Shown piece after piece: positions 34,472 to 45,737 of a stretch of 64,000 nt of DNA; within the stretch, counting starts at the first letter, position 1, and every line of letters begins with the position of its first letter. Source of the DNA: Hemerocallis citrina (Eukaryota; Streptophyta; Magnoliopsida; Asparagales; Asphodelaceae); NCBI GenBank assembly GCA_017893485.1, contig CM030363.1:179254935-179318934 (forward strand), given 5' to 3'. The position numbers were made by a program, and so were the translations under genes. Below the pieces are notes generated by a model. It was not told where the DNA came from. It made no database searches and worked only from the letters and a program-made list of their open reading frames with translations.

Positions 34472-34897
34472 CTAACTCCTACGGGTCCTCTTCGCTGCTC
34501 GAAGTTCTTCCCGCAGTTCATCAACTTCATCTTTCAGCACATCCGTCAGGTTCTTTCTCTTCTCAAGTTCCCACACTCGGTGACTGAGAACAGAGAAATC
34601 GTCCTTCCGCTGCGCCAGCTGAGCTTCCAAAACTCAAACTCTCTCCTTCAGGGTTTCCACTTGCCTCTGAAGAGAAGCTACAGTGCCACTCAGAGCTGGT
34701 CCCTCTTCTTCATCGGAAGAAGAATCGTCAGATGAATCTGGAGGTGGGGTAATCTCTCGAGATTCAGGCCACTCCTCATCATCAGAATCTGCTTGCCCAG
34801 GGTGATACTCGTCCTCAGAATCAGCCGGTCCAGGATGGTACTCTTCCTTAATAATATGCCAGTCGTCGCCTCCAGCAGGGTCGAAGTGATCAGCCAT
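34472..34897 (-). pseudogene. Leader reading frame of element B: acidic repeat plus coiled coil
   Basis: 142 codons from ATG 34897 to TAG 34472 between primer site and gag, with one in-frame TGA at 34634-34636. The N-terminal half is acidic and contains a duplicated 12-residue block (EYHPGPADSEDE / EYHPGQADSDDE) and DSSDDSSSDEEE. The C-terminal half is charged and heptad-like (LQRQVETLKERV, VWELEKRKN, VDELREELRAAKR). It is homologous to 8408-8821 in A, where a stop lies one codon away from this one. No known domain recognised. Confidence 0.62.
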
Positions 34898-35049
34898 CTT
34901 AGAATGGAGAGAAAGAAGCATAAACCATAGAGCAACACAAATGTAAGTCACTTACATTTAAATCTCTAAACTCAAACACACACTCTAATGTCCACATCTA
35001 GGGTGTCGTTCTTTATAAACTTGTACAAGTGTGAAAGCATAGAAATCGT

Positions 35050-35062
35050 GGCTCTGATACCA
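35050..35062 (-). other. Primer binding site of element B (tRNA-iMet)
   Basis: Minus strand TGGTATCAGAGCC, three bases after the 5' LTR, identical to element A. Confidence 0.92.
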
Positions 35063-35705
35063 CTCTGTAACGCCCCGAATCCCAAATCACTGAATTCGAG
35101 ATGTTCTACGGGATCTTTTCGCTTTCTTTGAGTACAATTTCACAAGAAAATTCAAACTTTTCTTTTTACATCAGAGTTTACGTCATATTACATTTACATT
35201 TGCACAGCGGAAGTAAAAATATACAACATTTACATGAATGTACAACAACATGATAAAATCTTTATGCATCCATTCCTCTTTACATGTAATTTATCCTGCA
35301 TACAAAACTGTGGGTACGTCAGTTTATTCAACCGATGATAATTATACATGGCCATCCTCTCTATGCCAGGAACAGTATAACGAATCTCATTTCTTAACAA
35401 ATCACAAACTTGTTCATAATAAGAATATAAATCAAAAGGGAACTCTTAATGATGTCGTGTCGTGATTGTGCACTTAATCCTTAATGCAATTATTTAATTT
35501 ACATGACACTAATGCGCACTTGTTCGGATTCTATGCATCCCATACTACATAGGTCCGAGGGCAAGCCTCTTAACCGTTCTTCATTTTTGTAGGGTTCAAT
35601 CCCTCGCCATGATTTACTCTACTTCTGTAATTACGGTGAGTATCTTAAATGGTCTATGAGTACAAGCTCGTGCACTGGACCCTGGAGGGGAACCCCACGC
35701 CATGT

Positions 35706-35847
35706 CTTGACTCATCAAGTATGCATTCTGTGGCAATTCAAGCCTCCTCCCTGAACACGATCCTCTTGCAGTCACCAAACATCCCACAAGCGTGACTAGA
35801 GTCCGATCATTCTGAGTTGCGCCCGCGCCATGTCTTGACTCATCAAG
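35706..35847 (-). other. Duplicated leader hairpins of LTR B (5' copy)
   Basis: Same CTTGA/TCAAG stems as the 3' copy at 35706-35719 and 35834-35847, 128 bp apart. Confidence 0.7.
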
Positions 35848-37422
35848 CATGCATTCTGCGGCTCACACACCCGCACCGTAAACTCTAGTTCTCATACTCA
35901 TGTTTTTCTCTCACTTTCATCACCTCCTCAATATGTACTAAAATTATTAGAATCATGAATAAAAAACAAAGCTCTAGAGTTAGCCTCTCCACCAAACCGG
36001 ACTTATCATTTCATTTACACACGACCAACCTTGGTCTTCTTTTCAATATCATTTCATTTCACTACCGGGGGAGACTTAGCTACTCTTTCGTTCAATTTCC
36101 CATTCACAATTTCCAATTGAGCATTCTCAGCCCATAATTCATTTTAGAGTCTCACAGACTTTCTTATCATGATCTTAGCCTTTCATGTTCATTTAATTCT
36201 CAATTCACATCTATGATTCTTTTTACATAAATCCATACAGTCATAAGAGTTCATTGACTTCAATTATAAAGTTCACAACTTCCAACAGTAATAAATAAAA
36301 TGAAATCTCACACATATCAAAGTCCACTCTGTACATTCGACTTGGAAGAACATCAGTCGACTCATACAGTCAAATACAGGTTCATCATAAATACTCGGGA
36401 GAGTCGACTGCTGTACACGACCAGTCGGCTGTCCCGCAACTTTTCATGTTCACAGTGTCATCCACGTGACAGTCGACTGTTCATCCACCAGTCGTCTGTC
36501 CTGGGATTTTCAATAGCACAATTCTAAGTTCAGCTCAGTCGACTGGCTACACGCACTAAGTCGACTGATCAGTTTCATAATTCAAAAACAGGAATTATCT
36601 TTCTAACCGTTCTCACATGCACTTTCATCACAACATACATACATTCATATCTTATAAACACCACACTTCTTACTTGTTCAGTAACATCGTAGCATGGAAT
36701 TTCAAGTTACTAATATGTTCTTTTCTTCAAGGAAAAATACTTTAAACATGCATTCACATTATTCATAACCTTCTTACGAAGATGAAGATATAAATCTCAA
36801 GTCATTATACTAGGTCAACATAATGGAATATCTCATTTCATGGAATTACCAAGATAATCATACTTAAATTGATGCACCAGTCGGCTGAACACCTTGTCAG
36901 TCGACTGCTTCGACAATTCTTAACTTTGTTAATCATCGCTAGTTCTTTTCATTCTTTTACCTTCCCTCCATCATATGTGTCATAGGGAAAATACAAACTT
37001 AGTAATCACACCATTATGTCTATTTGCATACATGTTTATCACCACATCATAAAAATAATTGTCTCGTACCAGTCGACTGGTTCATGCAACAGTCGACTGT
37101 ACCGACTCAGTCGTTCTTGTTATCAACAGCAAGCTCAGGCATTTCTAATACATTCAATTTACTTTTCATAACATGGTAGCAATCATAATAATTATAGCAT
37201 AACTCCTACATTAGAAGTCCTGAGAAACACCCGCCTTATTTGACGAAGTAATCGAATCCAGCAAAGTTCCTCAATGCAGTGCCGCACTCCTTGCTCCTTG
37301 TTCCACACTGAATCCTTCAGAGAACTACTCGGCCTCCACAGCAAAGCTCCCACACACAACTCACAGAATGCCTCTCTTACAATAATAATTTTAGTGTAAA
37401 AGAGATAGGGAATGAGAGGGGG

Positions 37423-37430
37423 TATTTATA
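37423..37430 (-). promoter_or_regulatory. TATA box of LTR B (5' copy)
   Basis: The minus strand reads TATAAATACC, about 490 bp into the LTR in sense. RNA starting here would have a leader of about 2.3 kb before the primer site. Confidence 0.72.
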
Positions 37431-37922
37431 CACAAATTAGAGTGAGATGGAGGGCTAGGATGCACTAGGGAGTTGGAAAATCAAGGGCTAGGATTCACTA
37501 GGAAGTTGTGAAAACTACCCACACTTCAAGAGTAACCGCCCATGACTCTATCCCATTACTTACTCCAACCGGCCAAGCTTTGTGCCTTGTGCACGTGTAC
37601 ATTGAGTGCACGTGCACACACAAACCGCACTACAAAAATTTGTACATTAAATACCCGGAAATAAAAGGAAGGATGCTACACATTACAAGTTGTAGAAAAT
37701 ACTAAAAGGGTTTAAATCCATGGGCTTAAATTAGTTGGGCCAAAAATAAATATTTTTAAAAGAAAGATAAGTAAATTAACATTTGGGCTTTAGGGGAAAT
37801 CCTTATAGAAAACAATATGCTTATTCATCATGTTGGAAATAATAGGCAAAAATATTACACGTGCATACCACGTGCAACAAAATAAATAATCTTCATATAT
37901 TAGGAAAATTCGGGGTATTACA

Positions 37923-38168
37923 AAGAATGTAGTCAATCTTTTGCCAATTAAAGATCTTTCTTAATCATTCAGATTACTGATAAGAGCGTCGGAGGGTACG
38001 TCGCCGGGATCCATTCCGATGTTTCGCACTTTTTGCAGGTCAATGGCAGCAGCAAGAAACCAGTCAACACATTGGTGAAGGTCAACAGGTCAACAAGTTT
38101 GCTTTACTGTTTTCTCTAAAAATCCACAAATTCATCTGTTTGCTCCCACACCAAAATCAGCAGCAACA
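37923..38168 (+). repeat. 3' LTR of element C, second part
   Basis: Resumes after element B with the duplicated AAGAA and matches 15984-16237 to the terminal CAACA. Confidence 0.9.
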
Positions 38169-38240
38169 GTAGCAGCATTAGAAGCAAAGGTAAATCCAGT
38201 CGAAAGACCATTAACATTAGTAGCTAGGAATGGTACTTTT
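38169..38240 (-). pseudogene. Coding-like relic interrupted by element C (upstream half)
   Basis: The minus strand reads VPFLATNVNGLSTGFTFASN up to the element C junction and continues in frame at 15647. See 15450-15647. Confidence 0.22.
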
Positions 38241-38879
38241 TAAGTTAAGCATTTGAGATGCTACTTGTTTTCGGGTGTGGGAGCAACATATAATGAGTTC
38301 TTTTGGTGAAGAAGAAACTAAGATCTCGGCCGCTGATCAGACCCTACTGTGATGCTGATGTGTGATTGGATTCGGTGGATCTGGGAACGATTGGCCGTTG
38401 CCGGATACCTGCGAAAAAGTCTGAAACATTGGGAGGATTTCCGAAGACAGACTCTCCGACGCTCAAGTCAATAAACATAGGATTAATATAGGCTTTAGTA
38501 GGGAAAATAGCGATCACCTGGTTACTGTACAGGTAAAGCTATATTTATAGGCCGGTGAGAGCCTGATTAGGGTATATTCCCTGATCCCCCGATTGGGGGA
38601 GGGACCCGATTCACGTTGGGTTGGATTTGGATGATGGGCCCATAATCGGCCATAAGATGTTATGCAGTCTCTTGACATTCGTGCTAGGATCGAGCGATGC
38701 AGATTGTCCGCTATTTTTACCTTCATCATAAGACCCACACTCTTGGAGATGACCTTTCGATCTTCTTCGAGGAGTTGTTGACTCATTGAGGGTTTCACGT
38801 AGATAACGATGATTTGCACGCGTCGAAATTGGGAGTGTCTTGTTGCAGTGTAAATCTAAATGAAACTTGGAGTTGGTTA
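38241..38879 (+). other. LTR-like promoter/leader fragment of LARD H
   Basis: Contains CTCCGACGCTCAAGTCA, a phrase common near the promoter of Tat/LARD-type LTRs, and a TATATTTATAGG box at about 38540-38550. Boundaries are unclear and no coding domain is present. Confidence 0.4.
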
Positions 38880-39970
38880 CCATGCTGAGGCCGGGGGTGA
38901 GTCTCTCCTACTCGAGATCCTCTTGAGAGACGGCCTTGGATGCCACCCCAAGAGTACAGCGTTTGGAAGACCTTGTGAGGGCTCCTCATGAGGGTCGGTC
39001 TTTGATGCCACGCCCAGTGCACAACGAGTTGAGGCTTTGTCAGAGCTCCTCATGAAGGTTGGCCTTGGACGGCACCCCAGGGGCACAGCGAGTTGAGACC
39101 TTGTGAGGGCTCATCATGAGGGTCGGCCTTGGACTCCATGCTGAGGGCGTATCGAGTTGAGGCCTTACAAGAGCTCCTCATGAGGTTTGGCCTCGGACAT
39201 CACACCAGGGACGCAGTGAGTTGAGACCTTGTGAGGGCTCCTCATGATGTTTGGCCTTGGACACCACAACGAAGGAGCAGCGAGTTGAGGCCTTGTGAGA
39301 GCTCCTCATGAGGGTCGGCCTCGAATGCGACGCCGGAGGTGCAGCTTGTTGAGACCTTGCGAGGGCTCCTCATGAGGGTCAGCCTCGGATGCCACGCCGA
39401 GGGCATAGCGAGTTGAGACTTGTGAGAGCTCCCCATGAGGGTTGGCCATGGATTCCACGTCGGGGGCACAGTGAGTTGACACCTTGCAAGGGCTCCTCAT
39501 GAGGGTCGGCATCGAATACCACGCCGAGCATGCTGCGAGTTGAGATATTGTAAGGGCTCCTAATGAGGGTCGACCTCAAGCACTACGACGAGGGTGCAGT
39601 GATCGGGAGACCTTGTGAGGGCTCCTCATGAGAGCCGGCCTCGAATGTCATGCTGATGGCACAACGAGTTGAGGCCTTGTGAAAGCTCCTCACGCTGGTT
39701 GGCCTCGGACACCATAATGAGGGTGCAACAAGTGGATGCCTTGTGAGATCTCTTCATGTGGGGGCACAGTGAGTTGAGACCTTGTGAGAGCTCCTTATGA
39801 GGGACAACCTCGGACACCATGCTGAGGGCGTAGCGAGTTGAGACATTGTGAAGGCTCCTCATGAGGGTCGGCCTCGAATGCCACGCCGAGGGCGTAGCAA
39901 TCGGAAGACCTAGTTAGGGCTCCTCATGAGGGTCGGCCTCGGATGCCACGCCGGGGGTGCAGAGAGTTGA
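38880..39970 (+). repeat. 64-bp tandem array (about 17 copies) in LARD H
   Basis: GCTCCTCATGAGGGTCGGCC recurs at 38981, 39045, 39109 and 39173, an exact 64-bp period, with CGAGTTGAG(A/G)CCTTGTGAG in each unit. Copies are diverged. It opens arginine- and serine-rich frames on both strands by chance. Confidence 0.9.
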
Positions 39971-40029
39971 TACTTTGATTCTAGTCATCACGTGACACTG
40001 GTCTCTAAGGCGACGTTTCACGTTCGCTC

Positions 40030-40168
40030 ACGGTTATCAAGGGGGTATCATCCTGAGCTCTTTGTGTGATTCGTATTTTTTTTGTTTCTTACCTCTTTGT
40101 TGTATTTCCTGTTTTTTGTCACTCTTTAAGTGTAGTTCCGGGGACGGAAATATTCTAAGGAGGAGTGC
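40030..40168 (+). mobile_element. Element E, end of internal region and polypurine tract
   Basis: Starts at the last codons of a chromodomain (CATCCTGAGCTCTTTGTGTGA, equivalent to the pol end of B), continues through GTAGTTCCGGGGACGG and ends with the tract AGGAGGAGTGC at 40156-40168. Everything upstream in element E, including its 5' LTR, is gone, so E was truncated before or during joining to the 64-bp array. Confidence 0.8.
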
Positions 40169-40718
40169 TGTAACACCCTAGATTTTATTTATGAGGATTT
40201 TGTGATTTTACGTGTTTTGTACGTATAATTTTATTTGTATAATTCCTTTTATAAAAATATTTCTTATATAGTATTTGTTCTCTTTATTTTCCAAAAATTA
40301 TTTTCTTTAAAAGCCTAATTAAAATCTAAGCCTAATTGTCTTTTAAGCCCACTCTTAATTAATTAATTAATTTAATTATTAGAGCCCATGGTTAAATTGG
40401 CCCATTAGTGAGCTCATTTAACTTATTTCTCTTTTAAAATAATCCAACTTGTAGTGTAGACTCCTTTCATGAACAATTAATTTTTAATTCACATGAACAA
40501 CTTGTAAGGAGGGGGTACTAGTCAGCACGTGCATGCACTAGAGTGTGCATTGCACACTTTTCCCATGGCCGGATTGTAGATGGGGGAGTGGGAGAGATGG
40601 AAGTGGTGGAGAGGTGGTTGTTCATCATGGGTAGTTTTTATAACTCCCTAGTTCATCTAGACCATTGATCTCTAACCATTTGATCACATCCTAGCCCTAC
40701 ATTCACCCTAAAAGTTTG

Positions 40719-40726
40719 TATAAATA
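40719..40726 (+). promoter_or_regulatory. TATA box of LTR E
   Basis: TATAAATACCCC, 550 bp into the LTR, identical in form to LTR B. Confidence 0.7.
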
Positions 40727-41675
40727 CCCCTCCCTACACTCTTCATTCTCACACTTGAAAATTTTTGAAAGAAAAGAACAGATAGAAAAGAAAGAGAAGC
40801 AATTTTAGTGAGACAAAAGATTGAGGAGTTGAAAAGATTGTGTGCTATTGTGTTTCTACAACCAAGGTGAGGAGGCCAGACTACACTAGGGGACAAGAAG
40901 GGAGGCTCGGGTTGCTTGCATCACTAGGAGGAGAAGCCAATTTGGTGGCTCGATCTAGGAGGAGAAGGCTTCGCTCATTCGTTGTAGGAGATCTCTAGGA
41001 GTTTATTTGTTTTTCTCTCCATTAAAGGTGGGTGATTCTCTCACACTTCTAATTAGGTTTCGTGCTAGAGTATGGTTGATGAAATTGAAAAGAAACATAG
41101 CTATTTTTAGCCATGTGTTATGAGAATGAGACAAATTAGAATGGTTGATTGTGTGTGAAAAGAATGATAATTAGTTGCAAATTATGATAGTTTAATATTG
41201 ACCATGCTACCATGCTTTAATTGATGAATTGTGCTATACTAAGGAGACATGATTGTACGCTTAAATTGATCGAAATAATAACCATGTCTAAAGGTGATTT
41301 TTGCTAATTCACTTATTAATAATGTGGAAAAGAGAGAATTATTACTGAAATGATTAATTAATAATAATAAAAATAATAAGAGAGAAATATAAGAAGTTTG
41401 AATGCAAACTTATAAAAGACAATGCATTGTATGTGTTTATTGGAATTATAAGACATAATCGTTTTTAGAGGAAAAATCACATTTTAATGCCAAAAATTAA
41501 GTTTTCAGTTACTGATATTTTAGAAATACATAAAAATCAGGTTCCGGAAATTTTGAATGAAATTAGAGAAGAAACAAAGTGGAAATTAATTTTTTTTATA
41601 AAAATCGAACGAAACGAAATTCGGATCAAAACCCTTAAAACCTAAACCAAATCAGATTAGTCACTTGGACTATTT

Positions 41676-41770
41676 GGCTAGTAGGTGCGGTTGGTTGCAC
41701 TTACTGTAGCGTGGGTCTGGTCTTGGGTCTTGGGTCTCGGGTTCGAAACCTGGCATTGGCTTTTGTTTTT
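41676..41770 (+). other. tRNA-like module 1 of LTR E
   Basis: GGCTAGTAGGTGCGGTTGG, then GGTCTCGGGTTCGAAACC (B-box 41740-41749), 10 nt, TTTTGTTTTT. Laid out like a degenerate tRNA with a Pol III terminator. Confidence 0.45.
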
Positions 41771-41856
41771 AAATTTTTTGGGTAAAAACCGAGTGTGGGA
41801 AATGAGTTCATTTGGATTCGAGCTCTCTCTGTGACGCGGTTGTGCCCTGTCATTTC

Positions 41857-41952
41857 TGGTTAGCTCATGCACCACAGTGCATTGCACTGTAGCGCTGGCT
41901 TGGCTTTGGTTGCTGGTTCGATTCCTGAGCTCAGCATGATTAAACCCTTTTT
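41857..41952 (+). other. tRNA-like module 2 of LTR E
   Basis: A-box-like TGGTTAGCTCATG at 41857, B-box GGTTCGATTCC at 41915-41925, and TTTTT at 41948-41952. Confidence 0.45.
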
Positions 41953-42971
41953 CGACTTTAAGTGTTTTTTTTGGTGATTTTTGACTTAAAAAATTCGTAA
42001 AAAATCTGATAATTGTTATAAAAAAATATAGACTTCATGAAAAATATTTGTACACTATTTTGACTTAAATTAAATAGTGTGAGAAGAAAAATTGAGTAGA
42101 ACTCTGTAAAATCTATATTTGCATAAGTATAAAAAACAAAAGTGACCTTTGGGTTATACTAAACGTATAAAAGAGAATTTTGTATAAAAAGAACTTGTAG
42201 CGCGTTCAATTATGGATTTTCATTTTTGGAAGAAAAAGAAATTACATGAAATTAGTGAGACTTATTTTACTTGAATGAGAATGTTATGAATTGAATTTGA
42301 ACTCAAGTATGGAATTGAATTATGGAAAAGAGATGGAAATTTATTTGAACTATGAAAAAACTATACGCGTAACGCCTCGAATTCCAAATAAGACCGAATT
42401 CGATATTTCGCAGGATCTTTACTTCACTTCGTACAATTTTACATGGAAATTAAAAAATTTTCAATAGTACATCAGAGTTCATTAAGTTTTGTTTACACAG
42501 CGGAAGAATAAAAGAATACAACATTTAAAACAAATATAACTTATACAACTCTATCAAAATAAGTCATCGATTGCATCATAATATCTTTATTCCTTCATGA
42601 ATAGTCCATCACCTGCACATTAAGCTGTGGACACGTCAGTTACTTACAACTGACGAAAATGTTATACTCGGCTATCCTCTCTATGTCATACATATAACGA
42701 TCACATTACTTTAACAAAACACAAAAGTTGAATGAACAATAAAGTGTTAATTCGTGACTACGCTAAACATGTAAGTGTATGCCATGCTTTAATGCCTAAC
42801 GCACACAATTTATACTAGGATGACACTAATGCACACTTGTTCGGATTCTATGCATCCCATACTACATCCGAGGGCAAGTGCCTACGTACTCCTCAATAAA
42901 GGGCTCGATCCCTTGCCATAAAACTACCCAGTAGTAAGAACAAGATTTAGGCATTCCACGAGTACGGATCC

Positions 42972-43200
42972 CAGTCCCAGAGTACACTGCCCGACTGTTA
43001 TACAGACTCCTCATCGTGCGAATCCCCTGCAAGTGCCACTCTAGCCCCGGTATACGTATATGCACTGGAGTACGAAAACTATCCGCCTGTTTATGCATAG
43101 TCTCGGATTTAAAAATAAACTCGTCTCCATCGGAGCAACCACAGTTCCAGAGCACACTGCCGAACTGGGTCAATAGTCCTGAAGTACATCGCCCGACTAT
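42972..43200 (-). other. Three leader hairpins with 16-nt loops in LTR F
   Basis: 42972-42997 (CAGTC/GACTG), 43142-43167 (CAGTT/AACTG) and 43173-43200 (ATAGTC/GACTAT). Each encloses exactly 16 nt with a shared loop pattern (C(C/T)NGA...GCCC). Stem differences are compensatory. They lie 604-832 nt before the LTR 3' end. Confidence 0.72.
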
Positions 43201-44027
43201 ATAGAGTGCCCCACTTACGTTTGTCCAGGTTTACTACACTTCTCTTAAGTGCCTAATTCTTAAGTTCAAGACATGAACGAGCTATCATTCCTAGAATTAG
43301 CTTTACCCCGTATCAGACTTACTCACAAAATACGAGATAGCTCCATGGCAATATCTCAAAATATCTCATATCTTTTCTTTCAGTAGTGTCGGTAACTGAG
43401 GTCTTACTAACTCTTAAATCATAATTTTTCTTGTACAAGAATTATGGGTATTCACACCCTTCATTAATCATGTCTTAACTCAAAGTATTCTTTATCTTCA
43501 ACCTATCCACAACTTGGTATATGTCTTGTTTTAGCATCATTCGTTCAATTCATTCACTATCTTTCTAAGGCAACAATTCTTTTCATGAGTTTATAGCATA
43601 GATCCAAAATCCCTTTTAGGAAATTAATCACATAAAATTCTTAATCACAAATAAGTATAATTCATATAATCTCATCAAGGCAAACAAGTGATGTAGTAAT
43701 TATTTCCAAAACTCTATATGAATTCTCACTAGATTTTAATCTCATCTAGCATTTCTTATTCAACAAAAAGGGTTCGTTTTTAAACAAGAGAATCTCATTA
43801 CTTATCACACATTTTTCTCAAAAAAATGAGAGTCATTTACTCAAATAATACTTTTAGAAACAAAGCGCATTTACTATTTCAATTCTCTTTTCACTTTCAA
43901 AAATATAAGATTAAACTTAAGAACTACTCTTAATAAATCTTTATGTGAGTTTAGAAATAAACAAATGAATTTTTCCACACTTTTACCAAGTCAGTAAGTG
44001 CCCAAAATAGAATTAACAAAAAAAGAT

Positions 44028-44110
44028 AAAAGGGAGTGGCCAGTTTCGAACCCGGGTCTGCCGACCACACACAGCAGTGCCCAAAGCCCCATGGGCTAGC
44101 CACTAAGTCC
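44028..44110 (-). other. tRNA-like module 1 of LTR F
   Basis: Sense strand: TGGCTAGCCCATGG, B-box GGTTCGAAAC (44043-44052), then TTTTATCTTTTTTT. Confidence 0.45.
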
Positions 44111-44189
44111 ATTGTGGACTTTGTCATAAATTGGGTTAAAACATTTTTTATACAATCAGGGCAGAATCGGATATTTATTGAGTAAAACA

Positions 44190-44270
44190 AAATAAAAGGT
44201 GACTATCAAGATTTGAACCCAAGACCTCTTATAAACAGTGCTCTGTATTGCACTAGCTAATTAGTAAGTC
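44190..44270 (-). other. tRNA-like module 2 of LTR F
   Basis: Sense strand: TTAGCTAGTGCAATACAGAGC, B-box-like GGTTCAAATC (44210-44219), then a TTTTATTTTG run. Confidence 0.45.
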
Positions 44271-45230
44271 CAAGTGTATTTTATGTTTAGGAATTGTACT
44301 AATGTACTTTTGTTTATACTATTCTGAATTTGGTTTCTTTTAATAAAACTTGTTTACCCAATAATCCAATCCTTTAGGATATTGGAATAAACCTCACTTT
44401 TGGACTGAGATGAAATCTTAAAAATAATAATCAACAAGTTCAAACTTAAGTTTAGAATATGTCTTCATTTTCTAATAGATTTTTCCTTTCTTTATAAAAT
44501 TTGCATTTCTTCTAAAAACTCAAAAATGTAGAAATCATATTTATTAAAAACTAGTTTAAGTCCATCATCATACTAATTAAAAATTTTGCGCTAAAACCCA
44601 AATGTGTCTCTAAATCAACCATGGATATCTCAAGGGTTTCTTTCATGCGAAAATTTGTATTTTTAACACATGTCGACAGGTTAATAACGACATTTATTTT
44701 TCTCTTTTCTTTTTCTTCTTAAGCATCATGTTTCTAAAGCATATGTCAAAATATAATATTCTCTAACAATTACTCATACCTATCACACATTTGACAAATA
44801 TAAATTTGCAAACATTCTAACATGGTCCATATGATTAATTCTTTAGTTGAACTCTTTTTTTTTTTTTTTTTTTTTTAAATTAGCATGGTTACAATTTGTT
44901 CGCTAAGTCTCAACAAAATCATTGCATATTAGGCTAGCATGGATTTCTACATATATCTCATTTAAATCATACTACACATTTAAACTATTTTGCATGCAAA
45001 TCCTACTTTAGAAAGGAAGAGATCAACCAGCTTAATTGAAGTTTGAACAATGAAAAGAAAGATGGAACACCACTTCTAGCTCCAAAGCAACTCCTAACAA
45101 GACCTTCTCCTCCTAGCAAGACTTCTCCAAGTAAGACTCCTCCAAATGAGAACACTCTTCTCTCTTTCTTTTTCCTTCTCTTCTTTTAATTATGTTTTTG
45201 GTGCAAGAGAGAAGTAGGAAATGAATTTCT

Positions 45231-45237
45231 ACTTATA
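45231..45237 (-). promoter_or_regulatory. TATA box of solo LTR F
   Basis: The minus strand reads CCCTATAAGTAG, about 560 bp into the LTR once G is removed. Confidence 0.55.
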
Positions 45238-45737
45238 GGGTAAAGTTAGGGTCTAATATGCATTAATTTTCACCTAATAACTCTCTCTTTAAAAGCCCAC
45301 TCAACTCTTCATTTCCTAACTCCCAAAACTTCCACCTTTTCAAGTTCCCAACCCTTCATCATCTCAACCCCCAACCTCTCATCTCCCTCTAGCCCAAAAC
45401 CGGCCACCTAGTGTACAATCCGGCCAAGTCTAACTAGTGTGCATGTGCACACATGCACAAACAAAAATAAATACATTTCTATAGTTCTAAATGTGTACAA
45501 AAAGTTGTAGCTTGTCATGTATTAGTCCAAGTTCAACTTAATTTGTGATTTTACTGGGCTTGATTCATGGGCTTTCTTTTAATTTATTACTTTAATTATC
45601 CCAGTGGGCTCTCTCCTAATGGCCTAGAATTTAATCTTTAGGTCCTTGGGTCAAAAGAAGGCTAATTAAAAACTTATGCATGCTAAAAATTAGTAAATTA
45701 GAGTAACAAAATGAGAATAAAAATTTGCACGTACATC

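Larger units (their letters stand above)
27063..37922 (-). mobile_element. Element B: nearly complete Tekay-like chromovirus
   Basis: 10,860 bp with TGTAAC...ATTACA ends and perfect 5-bp duplication AAGAA (27058-27062, 37923-37927). Sense order (right to left): 5' LTR, tRNA-iMet primer site, leader frame, gag, protease, RT, RNase H, integrase, chromodomain, polypurine tract, 3' LTR. The LTRs are almost identical apart from a 67-bp indel and a few small differences, so this is the youngest insertion here. The main coding damage is three nonsense codons, one in gag and two in pol. Confidence 0.95.
35066..37922 (-). repeat. 5' LTR of element B (2857 bp)
   Basis: Nearly identical to 27063-29848. 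Hairpins lie at 35706-35719 and 35834-35847 (640-780 nt before the LTR end at 35066). Palindrome pairs lie at 36355-37100, including one extra pair (36471-36499) absent from the left LTR. Confidence 0.95.
15648..38168 (+). mobile_element. Element C: gag-only, non-autonomous LTR retrotransposon (TR-GAG/LARD type, Tat-like)
   Basis: The 5' LTR (15648-16237) starts TGATAT and ends CAACA. It is followed by a tRNA-Asp-type primer site, gag, long tandem arrays, a polypurine tract (26716-26731) and the 3' LTR (26732-27062 plus 37923-38168). No protease, RT, RNase H or integrase is seen between gag and 3' LTR. Without solo LTR D and element B it would be about 8.2 kb. The gag domain resembles those of the Tat lineage. 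Lack of pol means it relied on enzymes from another element. Confidence 0.85.

Noticed and set aside
38877..39862. Chain of 66-101-aa minus-strand ORFs
   Set aside because: Produced by the 64-bp tandem array; periodic and without a domain.
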